A stretch of 10,070 nt of DNA from JBLHUT01 sp047629975 (GCA_047629975.1 JBLHUT010000123.1:1-10070), one strand, 5' to 3'. Counted from the stretch's first letter, positions 1 to 6,926 are shown. The notes: generated from the letters alone by a model not told the origin. Translations and numbers: made by a program.

Positions 1-235
1 TTATCCCGCAGATCGGGCACCCGATTGTATCCGGCATAGCCGTCTACTTGCAGGATGCCCTCAAAGCCCTGCAATATCTGTGACGCGTATTTGCCCGACC
101 GTTCCGGCGCATAGGTAAAACCACACCGGGTGGCTCCGGCCCATTCGAGGCGCGATCATCACGCGCGAGCGCCCAGAAGCACCCCTTCTTGACCTTACCC
201 CGCCCCTGATCGAGGACCGGGGCGGGCGTCTCGTC

Positions 236-276
236 TGTTACACGGCAGGCGATTGCGTAGCAATCTGCCGGGAGGG
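236..276 (-). repeat. 41-bp palindromic element, copy A
   Basis: The 28-bp core at 243-270 is the exact reverse complement of the core at 654-681. Read on the minus strand the element is CCCTCC, core, TGTAACA. The core folds into a hairpin: outer arms CGGCA/TGCCG, inner arms GATTGC/GCAATC, a 3-nt loop TAC and a 3-nt one-sided bulge GCC. It sits inside tnpC between codons for KLFM and DET. Deleting 41 bp rejoins these in frame, and the insertion itself brings in a stop codon. No clear target duplication is visible. Confidence 0.85.
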
Positions 277-647
277 CATGAAGAGCTTTGTCGATCGTTT
301 GAGATGCGCCAGTGACGCGTCATGGACAGGATTTAGCTCGTGGGCGGTTTTCCCGACCCAGAAAGTCAAAGTGGAACGGTCGATATCAACGCCCTGCCGT
401 GCATAGATCCGGCTTTGGCGGTACAACGGCAGGTGGTCGGCGTATTTGGAGACGATCACGCGCGCGATAGTCGCCTCGGTCGGCAAGCCGCCTTCGATCA
501 GGCGCAGCTTTGCGGGCGCTTGGATGATGCCAGCCTCGCACGAGCGGCATGCATCCTTGGGTCGGCGTGTGGCGATGACACGGAACTGCGCAGGTACGAT
601 ATCCAGCCGCTCACTGACGTCTTCGAGCGCGAGGTGGAATTGATCTG

Positions 648-688
648 CCCGCTCGGCAGATTGCTACGCAATCGCCTGCCGGTTAATA
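648..688 (+). repeat. 41-bp palindromic element, copy B
   Basis: Inverted relative to copy A, with an identical 28-bp core (654-681), left flank CCCGCT and right flank GTTAATA. By hand count 36 of 41 positions equal copy A. It interrupts tnpC between the codons for KSEKGH and SDQF, and removing exactly 41 bp restores one open frame. The hairpin arms are the same as in copy A. Confidence 0.85.
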
Positions 689-929
689 AATGGCCCTTCT
701 CGGACTTCGCGCCGTAGAGTGCGCGTTTGAAGTCAGCCAGCAGCTTTTCCAGCTGAATGATGCGGTCTTCCTAGCGCTCGATGATGCCATCCTGGTCAAC
801 CATCTTCGCCTGCGAGGCCATGATAATGGCCTTGAGCGCGCCGATATCATCACGAAGATCAGCAAGGAAAGTCATGCGCTTTTCTTATCAAAATCCGCCG
901 CGATACACCGGTCCAAAACACCACCCGAG

Positions 930-1324
930 TCACTCTGCCGCAGCTGGTGGACGGGTTTTCAATGCAGTTACGCGCCACCAATCGAGACCCGCAAAAAGCG
1001 CTTCAAATTGCGCCGGATCAAGCCGCAAAGCACCGTCTTTGATTGCGGGCCATTTGAACACATTCTGCTCCAGCCGCTTGCAAGCCATGACAAGGCCGGT
1101 GCCGCCCCACCCACTGACTGGCAGGGTATTGTGCAACAATGTCCCGAGAGAGGGATCATCTTGAGACGATCCGCCCGTTTAGCGCGGAACACATAGACCG
1201 CCCCGTCAAACGGCTTCTGTTGGAGATGGCTCTGGACCGGAGCCGCCAAACCATTGCGCCCTTTGCGGGAGTCTACAGGCTTGGGCGCCACAAATATCTG
1301 CACCCCGTGCGACGGGTGGAGCAC
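930..1324 (-). pseudogene. tnpB: IS66 TnpB (Orf2) accessory protein, broken
   Basis: From about 1324 (a GTG is the likely start) the minus strand reads GVQIFVAPKPVDSRKGRNGL, then PFDGAVYVFRAKRADRLKMI, the standard TnpB opening. The frame is then lost and resumes as GGTGLVMACKRLE, FKWPAIKDGALRL and AQFEALFAGLDWWRV, ending at a stop at 930-932. The break is caused by a 41-bp palindromic insertion at 1112-1152; removing exactly those bases joins KMI to RWGGTG in one frame. TnpB is required for IS66 transposition, though its exact role is not settled. The preceding tnpA frame now reads straight into tnpB without a stop, another sign of decay. Confidence 0.85.
1112..1152 (-). repeat. 41-bp palindromic element, diverged copy C
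   Basis: In tnpB, read on the minus strand, the core (1119-1146) matches copies A and B at 20 of 28 positions with no gap by hand alignment. The inner stem is kept as ATTGT/ACAAT around a TGC loop. One C-G pair of copies A and B is replaced by T-A, which looks compensatory. The flanks are CTCTCT and GTCAGTG. Excising exactly 41 bp rejoins KMI-R-WGGTG in a single tnpB frame, which supports a real insertion of the same length. Confidence 0.65.
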
Positions 1325-1709
1325 AGCGCTAGCCATGATCTCGGCAATGCGCACGGCGGCCGTATCCGCGGCCAAGCGGATCGTCACATCGCCATGTAAA
1401 ACATCCAGCGCGCCCATCGTCGTATCAGGATCAACTGGGTCCGGAATGGTACCAACCGGCTCTTCTGGCGCCACGGGCACGAAGGTCATGCCGTCCAGAT
1501 CGGGTAAAACCGGCTTGCCCTCGCGCGCCATCCGCCGCCATTCAGAAAAGGTGCTCAGGCAACATCCCGTGACGTCGGGCCACGCCGTCAACCGTCGTAC
1601 CCTCAACAAGCGTCTCAGCCACACTCCGCGCCTTCACCTCTTCCGGTCAGCGACGACATCTACGCCGACCACCGCCACCATCCGTGAGAAACTCAATCGT
1701 ACTATCCAT
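1325..1709 (-). pseudogene. tnpA: IS66 TnpA (Orf1) accessory protein, broken
   Basis: The ATG at 1709 (minus strand) starts MDSTIEFLTDGGG, a familiar TnpA N-terminus, followed by arginines and then a TGA at 1647-1649 where the family normally has a tryptophan. The same frame continues AETLVEGTTVDGVARRHGML, the helix-turn-helix region. One extra T in a T4 run (A4 at 1546-1549 on the plus strand) then shifts the frame before SEWRRMAREGKPVLP. The C-terminal part IRLAADTAAVRIAEIMAS matches the usual TnpA end but has no stop, so it reads into tnpB. In IS66 elements TnpA is a small DNA-binding accessory protein. Two independent lesions make this a pseudogene. Confidence 0.85.
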
Positions 1710-1762
1710 GGAGAAACTCCCTCAAACCCGTCAACGACGGGCTCGCAAACCAAGGCAATGAG

Positions 1763-2381
1763 CGAAAGCTGGGTGACCAGCTCAGGCAAATCGCGGATGG
1801 CGTCGATCACATGATCTGCGCCCGCATCCTTGGGTAGCTGTGTCGCATGGTCTCGCAGTGTCGCGATCTCGGAGTCTGACATCATAGCCAACTCTTCCAG
1901 AGTTTTTCCCACAGCATTCCCTGACAGGGCCAACCCGACCGTCACACAGCCGGCTGATGCGCCCTGTGCAATTCCGGTTGCAGTATCGTCGATCTCAAGG
2001 AGCGTACCCGGCGGGAAGACCGCCAAACCAATCATGCATTTATATACCACCAAAGGGCCGGGGCGGCCTTCGGCCAAATCATCAGAACAGACCAGATTGT
2101 CGCGGCAAAAGCCTTGCGCCGCCACGGGAAGGACGTGCTGCATAATTCAACGCGTATATCCAGTCGTCGACCCGATATTCATGCCGCGCCCGCGCAGGTC
2201 AGCTCTCGTTTCGGTCATACCGGGGATCAGGTCTGCATAGTCAGCTGCAACGGTTTCGTTCATAGGCCCAAAGATCTTAAAATTACATCCACGTCAGCAT
2301 CGGACGGGGCCTTTCCGTACTTGTCCGTCCATTGCCCGATGATCTGGAGCATGTGCAGGAGCGCTTGAACATGGTCCCATT
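1763..2381 (-). pseudogene. phnX: Phosphonoacetaldehyde hydrolase remnant
   Basis: PhnX (HAD superfamily) splits phosphonoacetaldehyde into acetaldehyde and phosphate in 2-aminoethylphosphonate breakdown. The minus strand reads AKWDHVQALLHML, where the lysine corresponds to the Schiff-base Lys53 of Bacillus cereus PhnX. It continues KIFGPMNETVAADYADLIPG, the hallmark GSTTGYTR, a DLAEGRPGPLVVYKCM segment, the HAD acidic motif IDDTATGIAQG and LRDHATQLPKDAGADHVIDA. Roughly the first 50 residues are missing, including the nucleophilic aspartate. There is a one-base loss near 2279-2283 and an in-frame TGA at 2147-2149 right after the GYTR motif. Similarity ends near 1763 and the frame then runs on into IS66 DNA without the expected stop. 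Enzyme activity is not possible from this copy. Confidence 0.88.
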
Positions 2382-3132
2382 TTGCTGACCCAGCGTACGC
2401 CGATCTGGGAAGCCATCGCCGCATCTTTACGGGGCGACATTTCTGAGGGCCTGTATGCCCAAGATGGCAAGCTGCCGACTGAAGCCGTTCTTGCCGCGCG
2501 CTTTGGGGTCAACCGCCATACGGTGCGACAAGCTTTGGGGGCTTTGGCGGATGCAGCTATTGTGCATGCACGGCGCGGGGCTGGCGTTTTTGTCGCCATG
2601 ACGCCGACTGATTATCCTATAAGTCGCCGCGTTCGGTTTCACCAAAACCTGACGGCTGCAGGACGCACACCCGTCAAGGACGTTCTGCTGCTGGAAACCC
2701 GCACGGCGCACGCATCCGAAGCCGACGCGCTGCATCTTGAAGCCGGAGCGGTCGTTCACGTTTATGAAAGCCTGTCGTTAGCTGAAAACACGCCTGTAGC
2801 TCTGTTTCGCAGTGTATTCCCTGCCGAACAATTCCCCCGACATGCTGGCACATTTGCACCACGATCTTTCCGTCACTGCGGCCTTGGCGCAATCTGGTGT
2901 GGCCGACGACACGCGGGCTTCGACGCGCGTGAAGGCAAAGCTTGCGACCGCTACGCAAGCGTTTCATCTGCGGATCGCTGAACATGGGCCAATTTTGCGC
3001 ACAATCAGCGTGAATGCGGACCCCGATGGCCATTCCGTTAAAGTCGGGTGTCCTTGGTTTGCCACAGACAAAGTCACGCTTTTGGACCCTTCGCCGCCCC
3101 TTCGTAGCGCTCCAGAAATGCCTCTGCCTTGA
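2382..3132 (+). pseudogene. phnF: GntR/UTRA phosphonate regulator, frameshifted
   Basis: PhnF-type repressors bind DNA through an N-terminal GntR winged helix and sense a ligand through a C-terminal UTRA domain. Here the frame from TTG 2382 reads TQRTPIWEAIAASLRGDI, then the recognition-helix region LAARFGVNRHTVRQALGAL (about residues 37-55), ARRGAGVFV (wing), and the UTRA start RRVRFHQNLTAAGRTP, up to FRSVFPAEQFP. It then loses frame at a run of five C (2834-2838). The +1 frame continues DMLAHLHHDLSV, then SGVADDTRASTRVKAKLA, FHLRIAEHGPILR and WFATDKVTL. One extra C explains the break. There is no credible ribosome site before 2382, and the start abuts the phnX remnant, so the original start codon and promoter may be lost too. 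The 3' end overlaps the convergent acetyltransferase gene. A sequencing error in the C run is the alternative. Confidence 0.85.
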
Positions 3133-3712
3133 GGATGCGGAAATCCCTGAGCGCAGTCCGCAACGCGTCATGAGGCCAGTCCCACCACGCCAAAGTCATG
3201 AGCCGATCTGCAATATGAGGGGTAAAGCGCGCCCGCAGTGGTACAGCAGGAATCCCGGCTACGATCATATAGGGTGGGACATCCTTGGTCACGACAGCAC
3301 CACCCGCAACAACAGCGCCATGGCCGATCGTTACCTCTGGCCTGACCTGCGAGCCGTGCCCCAACCATGTATCATGTCCAATGACCGCACGTCGCGTGCG
3401 TCTGTGGGCGAACCAGTTGTCATCGTGACCTGCATCGTCAAAGTAATCGCCTGACCGATAGTGAAAATGATGTAGGCTGGCTTTGTCCATCGGGTGGTCT
3501 GTGGCACCGATCCGCACGAAAGCGGCGATGTTGGCGAACTTGCCCACGGAGGCATTGGCAATGTCACAGCACCGGTCGCAATAAGCGTAGTCGTTGAAGT
3601 GGCTATGCGCCAACCTCGTGCCACGTCCGATTTCGACGAAAGCGCCGAAGGTTGCATCGTTCACCTCGCAATCAGGGTGCAGAAAGGGTGTGTCAGCGGT
3701 TAGTCGCGCCAT
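3074..3712 (-). CDS. Phosphonate-associated hexapeptide-repeat acetyltransferase
   Basis: A 212-residue left-handed beta-helix protein of the xenobiotic-acetyltransferase-like group; it resembles the 'phosphonate metabolism protein, transferase hexapeptide repeat' family found in many proteobacterial phn clusters. Visible parts: an N-terminal hexapeptide region (residues 20-65: FGAFVEIGRGTRL, ANASVGKFANIAAF); GATDHPM, whose His73 is the likely general base by analogy with xenobiotic acetyltransferases; a loop at 80-108; and a second hexapeptide block at 109-160 (VIGHDTWLGHGSQV, VTIGHGAVVAGGAVVTKDVP, VAGIPA). The helical C-terminus has WWDWP. Its ATG shares one base with the phnE2 stop (TGATG), implying coupled translation. 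The acceptor is unknown; acetylation of aminoalkylphosphonates is plausible but inferred. It is not the GNAT-fold PhnO of E. coli. Confidence 0.88.
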   Translation of the reverse strand: MARLTADTPFLHPDCEVNDATFGAFVEIGRGTRLAHSHFNDYAYCDRCCDIANASVGKFANIAAFVRIGATDHPMDKASLHHFHYRSGDYFDDAGHDDNWFAHRRTRRAVIGHDTWLGHGSQVRPEVTIGHGAVVAGGAVVTKDVPPYMIVAGIPAVPLRARFTPHIADRLMTLAWWDWPHDALRTALRDFRILKAEAFLERYEGAAKGPKA

Positions 3713-5010
3713 CAGTGCCCCCCCTCATCACCTTTGATCAACCTGCGCCGCAGCCAACCGGACAACGTGTCCATCGCCATCACCAGCAAGATGATCAGGA
3801 CGATGTAATAGGTCACTTCTTCCCAGTCCTTCTGGGTCGCAATCGCTTGGGTCAACAGCAGGCCGATCCCGCCGCCCGTGATCGCGCCAATAATCGTCGC
3901 AGACCGGGTATTGGATTCAAGATAGTACAGGACTTGGCTCAACAAGACCGGCATCACTTGCGGGAACACGCCAAAGCGATAGCGTTGCGCTGGCTTGGCA
4001 CCCGTGGACGCGACACCTTCGATTTGCTTTTCGTCGACATTTTCCAGCGCCTCGGAGAACATTTTTCCAAAGGTGCCCGTGTCTGTCAGTAAAATGGCAA
4101 GCGCGCCTGTCAGCGGTCCCGGGCCAAAGGCGCGGCTAAGCACGATGGTCCAGATTAGTCCGTCGACACCGCGCAGAAAGTCGAACAATCGCCGTGCCGT
4201 AAAGCGCAAAGCCCCCAACGGGGTAAAATTCCGTGCCGCTAGAAAGGCCAGTGGCAATGCGACGATGGCCGCGCCAAAGGTGCCCAAGAACGCCATCAGC
4301 AGCGTCTCAAACAGCGCCCAGAACACGTCACCATGCCGCCACATCTTGTTGGTCCAGAACTCTTGCCAGATGGCACCCGCTTCTGCGCTGAATGCCTTTG
4401 CCGCCAGCTGGGCTGGCCCCATGCCATAGTACGGGCTGTCGAGGGTGAAAAAGAATAGCTCCCACCCAAAGCTGTATTTGAACACTTCGGCACGCGCGCG
4501 GGTGATGGTAAACCGCCCCGCATCCGTCGCGATCATCACCCGGTTTTTGGATGCATTTATGAAATCGGGCAAATCACCGCTCGGAAACACCGCATTGACG
4601 CCTGTGCCGTCGGGACGTGCGGTGACCAATCCATAGCCCGGAATGTCGTAACTGACTTGCGCGCCGAATGTGATGACATGACCGCGCCCCAGATCAACCA
4701 CCGTGGTATCGCCTAAGCTGACCCAATCGGGTGCGGTGCCTTGGGAGTATTCCCCTTTGCGTTCGCCTTCGACCGAAATGGCAATCGACCCGTCACGATT
4801 GTCTTGCGCGACATGGGTCTTGTAGCTGTAGCTGTCAGACACAAGCGTACGGGCATTGTTTACGTTGATCCGCTCGCTGAGGCCCGCCACGTCGAAGGAT
4901 ACAAAAATATAGACAAAATAAGCCAGAATGACCAAAGGCACCGCGATTTTGATGCGCTTTCTACGGCTGAATTGTGCGACGGTCGCTGTTTGCAAGAGTG
5001 CGGTGTTCAT
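3712..5010 (-). CDS. phnE: Phosphonate ABC transporter permease, long form
   Basis: A 432-residue inner-membrane permease, the second PhnE-type subunit of the importer (often called PhnE2). One N-terminal membrane segment (about residues 22-40) is followed by a long hydrophilic, probably periplasmic stretch (about 45-225). The typical permease core follows: membrane segments from about 232, GVDGLIWTIVLSRAFGPGPL, TGTFGKMFSEALENVD, the EAA-type coupling loop EGVASTGAKPAQRYRFGVFP (331-350) that contacts the ATPase, RSATIIGAITGGGIGLLL and a final helix near 401-417. The start overlaps the phnE stop by four bases (ATGA) and the stop overlaps the acetyltransferase start by one. It is longer than the roughly 260-300 residues of ordinary PhnE because of the N-terminal domain. 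No lesions are seen. Confidence 0.92.
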   Translation of the reverse strand: MNTALLQTATVAQFSRRKRIKIAVPLVILAYFVYIFVSFDVAGLSERINVNNARTLVSDSYSYKTHVAQDNRDGSIAISVEGERKGEYSQGTAPDWVSLGDTTVVDLGRGHVITFGAQVSYDIPGYGLVTARPDGTGVNAVFPSGDLPDFINASKNRVMIATDAGRFTITRARAEVFKYSFGWELFFFTLDSPYYGMGPAQLAAKAFSAEAGAIWQEFWTNKMWRHGDVFWALFETLLMAFLGTFGAAIVALPLAFLAARNFTPLGALRFTARRLFDFLRGVDGLIWTIVLSRAFGPGPLTGALAILLTDTGTFGKMFSEALENVDEKQIEGVASTGAKPAQRYRFGVFPQVMPVLLSQVLYYLESNTRSATIIGAITGGGIGLLLTQAIATQKDWEEVTYYIVLIILLVMAMDTLSGWLRRRLIKGDEGGH

Positions 5011-5891
5011 GTGGTCACCTGTGTGTTTGCTGCGCCATGCGTCAGCCGGTTGCGCAAAAGGCTTGAGAGCTGATCCACGACGACGATCGTCAAAAACAGC
5101 AGGATAAAAATCGCGGCAGCTTCGTCGTATTTGCCCACGCCCCAGCTCATCGTGTTGCGCAGGTCATAACCAATACCGCCCGCGCCAACGAAGCCCAGAA
5201 TGGCCGAGGCGCGGATGTTGATCTCGAATCTCAGCAGCGCATAGCTCAGATAGTTCGGTGCGACCTGCGGAATTACCCCCAGCCACATGCGCTGTGTCCA
5301 ATTGGCCCCGACAGAAGACAGCCCCTCAACAGGCTTGAGGGATGCGTTTTCATTGACCTCGGAAAATAGCTTGCCCAAGGCACCTATCGTATGCAGTGCA
5401 ATAGCGATCATCGCAGGCACAGGCCCGCCGCCCAGCATAAAGATCAGCACCAACGCGATGACGATTTCAGGGATAGCACGCAAAACATCAAGCACACGTC
5501 GCAGCGGGCTCACAAGCCACGGGACGGGTCCAAGGCCGCGTGTCACAAGCAGGGACATCAACAGCCCCAGCAAAGCGCCAACGAGGGTCGCTGCGGCGGC
5601 AATGTTGACGGTTTCAATCAAGGACGGAAAGTATTTGACCAGATAGCCGGGCATCAAAGGCGCACGTTCAATGGCTTCGCCGAACATGGCGGCCGGAAAA
5701 TCGAAGATATTGGAAAGCCCGTCCCAAAACCCACCTGCATTGCGGCTGTCTGCGGTGTAGAAACCCGACACCAGCAAGGCCAGAAAGATCACGAGCATGA
5801 TAAAGTTCATCAACCGCTTGGTCTTGACCTGCGCAAGATAGGCGTCACCCGGCGTGACATCATTCCTGCCACTTACTGTTTCATCTGCCAT
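5007..5891 (-). CDS. phnE: Phosphonate ABC transporter permease, short form
   Basis: A 294-residue inner-membrane subunit pairing with the long PhnE downstream. The order is a basic N-terminal cytoplasmic tail, a first membrane helix at about 29-46, a periplasmic stretch (50-85), then the permease core: helices near 95-117, DVLRAIPEIVIALVLIFMLG (134-153), LHTIGALGKLFSEVNEN, the EAA loop EGLSSVGANWTQRMWLGVIP (189-208), RASAILGFVGAGGIGYDL and a last helix near 259-273. The start at 5891 is supported by GGGGGG six bases upstream (5898-5903). It is separated from phnD by a 68-bp spacer that holds a strong hairpin, and its stop overlaps the next start. It is intact throughout. The two permeases most likely form a heterodimer, as inferred from gene order. 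Confidence 0.93.
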   Translation of the reverse strand: MADETVSGRNDVTPGDAYLAQVKTKRLMNFIMLVIFLALLVSGFYTADSRNAGGFWDGLSNIFDFPAAMFGEAIERAPLMPGYLVKYFPSLIETVNIAAAATLVGALLGLLMSLLVTRGLGPVPWLVSPLRRVLDVLRAIPEIVIALVLIFMLGGGPVPAMIAIALHTIGALGKLFSEVNENASLKPVEGLSSVGANWTQRMWLGVIPQVAPNYLSYALLRFEINIRASAILGFVGAGGIGYDLRNTMSWGVGKYDEAAAIFILLFLTIVVVDQLSSLLRNRLTHGAANTQVTT

Positions 5892-5911
5892 GCTGTGCCC
5901 CCCATAAATAA

Positions 5912-5936
5912 CTGGCCCCGGAAGCTCCGGAGCCAG
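5912..5936 (-). promoter_or_regulatory. Intercistronic hairpin between phnD and phnE
   Basis: On the minus strand CTGGCTCCGG pairs with CCGGGGCCAG across an AGCTT loop (10 bp, one G-T wobble), followed by a short AU-rich stretch. It lies just after the phnD stop. Such hairpins commonly protect the upstream mRNA from 3' exonucleases or partly terminate transcription, giving more binding protein than permease. The structure is seen; the role is inferred. Confidence 0.65.
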
Positions 5937-5959
5937 CAGGCGTTATAAAATTATTTGAT

Positions 5960-6868
5960 CTAATTTGATTTTGCCAAACGGGCGGCAACAATCGAGGTAT
6001 AGGCATCATGGGTAATAGGATCGAACCCGCTGACTTCGCCACCCGCAAGGGCTGCCGCACAATCAGGATCAGTTTCGCCCATGGTGTCGATGATGTCGGT
6101 TACGGTTGCGCGCACGTCATCAGGCAGGGCGTTGCGCAGCACGACTGGTTCGCCCGGGATCAGTTTCGAGCGCCAGATTTCAACCATATCGTTCATATCA
6201 ACCAAACCGGCATCCACCGCCTTGCGCAGCGCGCCGAAGGTATACCCGTCTTCCCAGTTGCCTTGGCCGTCGGTCCAGGTCACGCCACCGTCCACGTCGC
6301 CGTTGTTGACGGCCACGATGGTCTGTTCATGACCACCGGTGAATTTGACCTCACCGAAATAATCGCCGCTTTCCATGGACGCATTGATCAGGTCAGGAAT
6401 CTCGACAGAGGGGATCAGATAACCTGATGTTGAATTGGGGTCACCAAAACCAAAAACCTTGTCCTGCATATCCTGAAGCGAAGCCACACCGCTGTCGATG
6501 CGGGCGAAACCGATAGAATAATACCCGGTGCTGCCATCGACATTCACCTTAACAAGGATCGGCGACACAGCCGTTTCATCGGCGATATACACCGCCGCAT
6601 AAGAAGATGGACCCATCAACGACAAATCAATCGTGCCACCCAAAAGGCCTTGTATGACACCGTTGTAGTCCGCAGGTGCAAACAGCCGTGTCGGCACCCC
6701 AAGAGCGTCTTCGATTGTGCTGCGTAGGCATTCATTGCTGTTCATACGGTCTTGAGCGTTTTCGCCCCCCAGAATACCAATACGGAATTCGTCGATCGCA
6801 TGACCGTCGGCCAGTGATGCGCTTGCCAACGCCGTGGTCAAAAGGGCAAGTGTGATCGTCTTTTTCAT
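5960..6868 (-). CDS. phnD: Phosphonate-binding periplasmic protein
   Basis: A 302-residue solute-binding protein that captures phosphonates in the periplasm and delivers them to PhnE/PhnE2. Residues 1-20 or so form a Sec signal peptide (MKKTITLALLTTALASASLA, cleavage near ADGHA). The mature protein starts with FRIGILGGENAQDR, then RLFAPADYNGVIQGLLGG, the ligand-loop region LSLMGPSSYAA, FGDPNSTSGYLIP (the STSG phosphonate-holding motif, about 146-149), a GGHEQTIVAVNNGDVDGG segment and VTWTDG. These match the type II phosphonate/phosphate-binding layout of E. coli PhnD. The ribosome site AAGAGAGA is six bases before the ATG. Hairpins flank the gene on both sides (5912-5936 and 6890-6908), consistent with separate control of its mRNA level. 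There is no cysteine at the cleavage site, so it is not a lipoprotein. Confidence 0.95.
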   Translation of the reverse strand: MKKTITLALLTTALASASLADGHAIDEFRIGILGGENAQDRMNSNECLRSTIEDALGVPTRLFAPADYNGVIQGLLGGTIDLSLMGPSSYAAVYIADETAVSPILVKVNVDGSTGYYSIGFARIDSGVASLQDMQDKVFGFGDPNSTSGYLIPSVEIPDLINASMESGDYFGEVKFTGGHEQTIVAVNNGDVDGGVTWTDGQGNWEDGYTFGALRKAVDAGLVDMNDMVEIWRSKLIPGEPVVLRNALPDDVRATVTDIIDTMGETDPDCAAALAGGEVSGFDPITHDAYTSIVAARLAKSN

Positions 6869-6889
6869 CTGTAGTCTCTCTTGATTGAT

Positions 6890-6908
6890 GCACCCCGCAG
6901 TGGGGTGC
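6890..6908 (-). promoter_or_regulatory. Intercistronic hairpin between phnC and phnD
   Basis: On the minus strand GCACCCC pairs perfectly with GGGGTGC across ACTGC (7-bp stem, 5-nt loop). It lies in the 58-bp spacer between the phnC stop and the phnD ribosome site and lacks a following U-run, so it is more likely an mRNA processing or stability element than a full terminator. The role is inferred. Confidence 0.55.
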
Positions 6909-6926
6909 GGGGAAAATCGTTATGGG

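Larger units (their letters stand above)
1..875 (-). pseudogene. tnpC: IS66 TnpC transposase, N-terminal part, broken
   Basis: The minus-strand ATG at 875 opens a frame reading MTFLADLRDDIGALKAIIMA, then a leucine-rich coiled-coil-like segment and KRALYGAKSEKGH, typical of the IS66 transposase N-terminus. Next comes the zinc-finger-like CRSCE segment (around 550-530), then a core frame with TEATIARVIVSKYADHLPLY and an ARQGVDIDRSTL motif, and later a VLDQGRGKVKKG stretch leading to ILQGFEGILQVDGYAGYNR near position 1. Lesions: an in-frame TAG at 771-773; a 41-bp insertion at 648-688; another at 236-276 that introduces a stop; and a one-base loss in a T run near 111-118. The C-terminal part is beyond the window edge. 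The shared catalytic domain is therefore split over several frames and the gene is dead. Confidence 0.85.
1..1760 (-). mobile_element. Decayed IS66-family element (partial, continues left)
   Basis: Reading the minus strand from about 1709 down to 1 gives remnants of the three IS66 genes in their usual order: tnpA (start near 1709), tnpB (start near 1324) and tnpC (start near 875, running off the left edge). All three are broken by nonsense codons, small indels and three 41-bp palindromic insertions, so the element cannot make its own transposase. The end next to phnX lies between about 1710 and 1762. I cannot fix the terminal inverted repeat because I see no convincing end motif and the other end is outside the window. 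A 6-bp-stem hairpin (1727-1741, CCCGTC/GACGGG) lies just upstream of tnpA. Family assignment rests on protein similarity recalled from IS66 Tnp proteins. Confidence 0.85.

Noticed and set aside
236..688. Inverted copies A and B considered as terminal inverted repeats of a single mobile element
   Set aside because: The DNA between them is continuous IS66 tnpC sequence, each copy is itself a palindrome, and each separately interrupts the frame. Two independent insertions fit better.
340..1814. Several plus-strand ORFs of 86-186 codons in the IS66 region (for example 690-1196 and 1254-1814)
   Set aside because: They are antisense to the recognisable IS66 frames, their translations resemble no family, and they exist because high-GC coding DNA leaves the opposite strand open.
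3060..3140. Transcription terminator between the convergent acetyltransferase and phnF genes
   Set aside because: The two genes overlap here and I could find no stable stem followed by a T-run in either direction.
5391..5948. Plus-strand 185-codon ORF opposite phnE
   Set aside because: It is rich in His, Gln and Arg, lies wholly antisense to a clear permease gene, and has no ribosome site or family resemblance.
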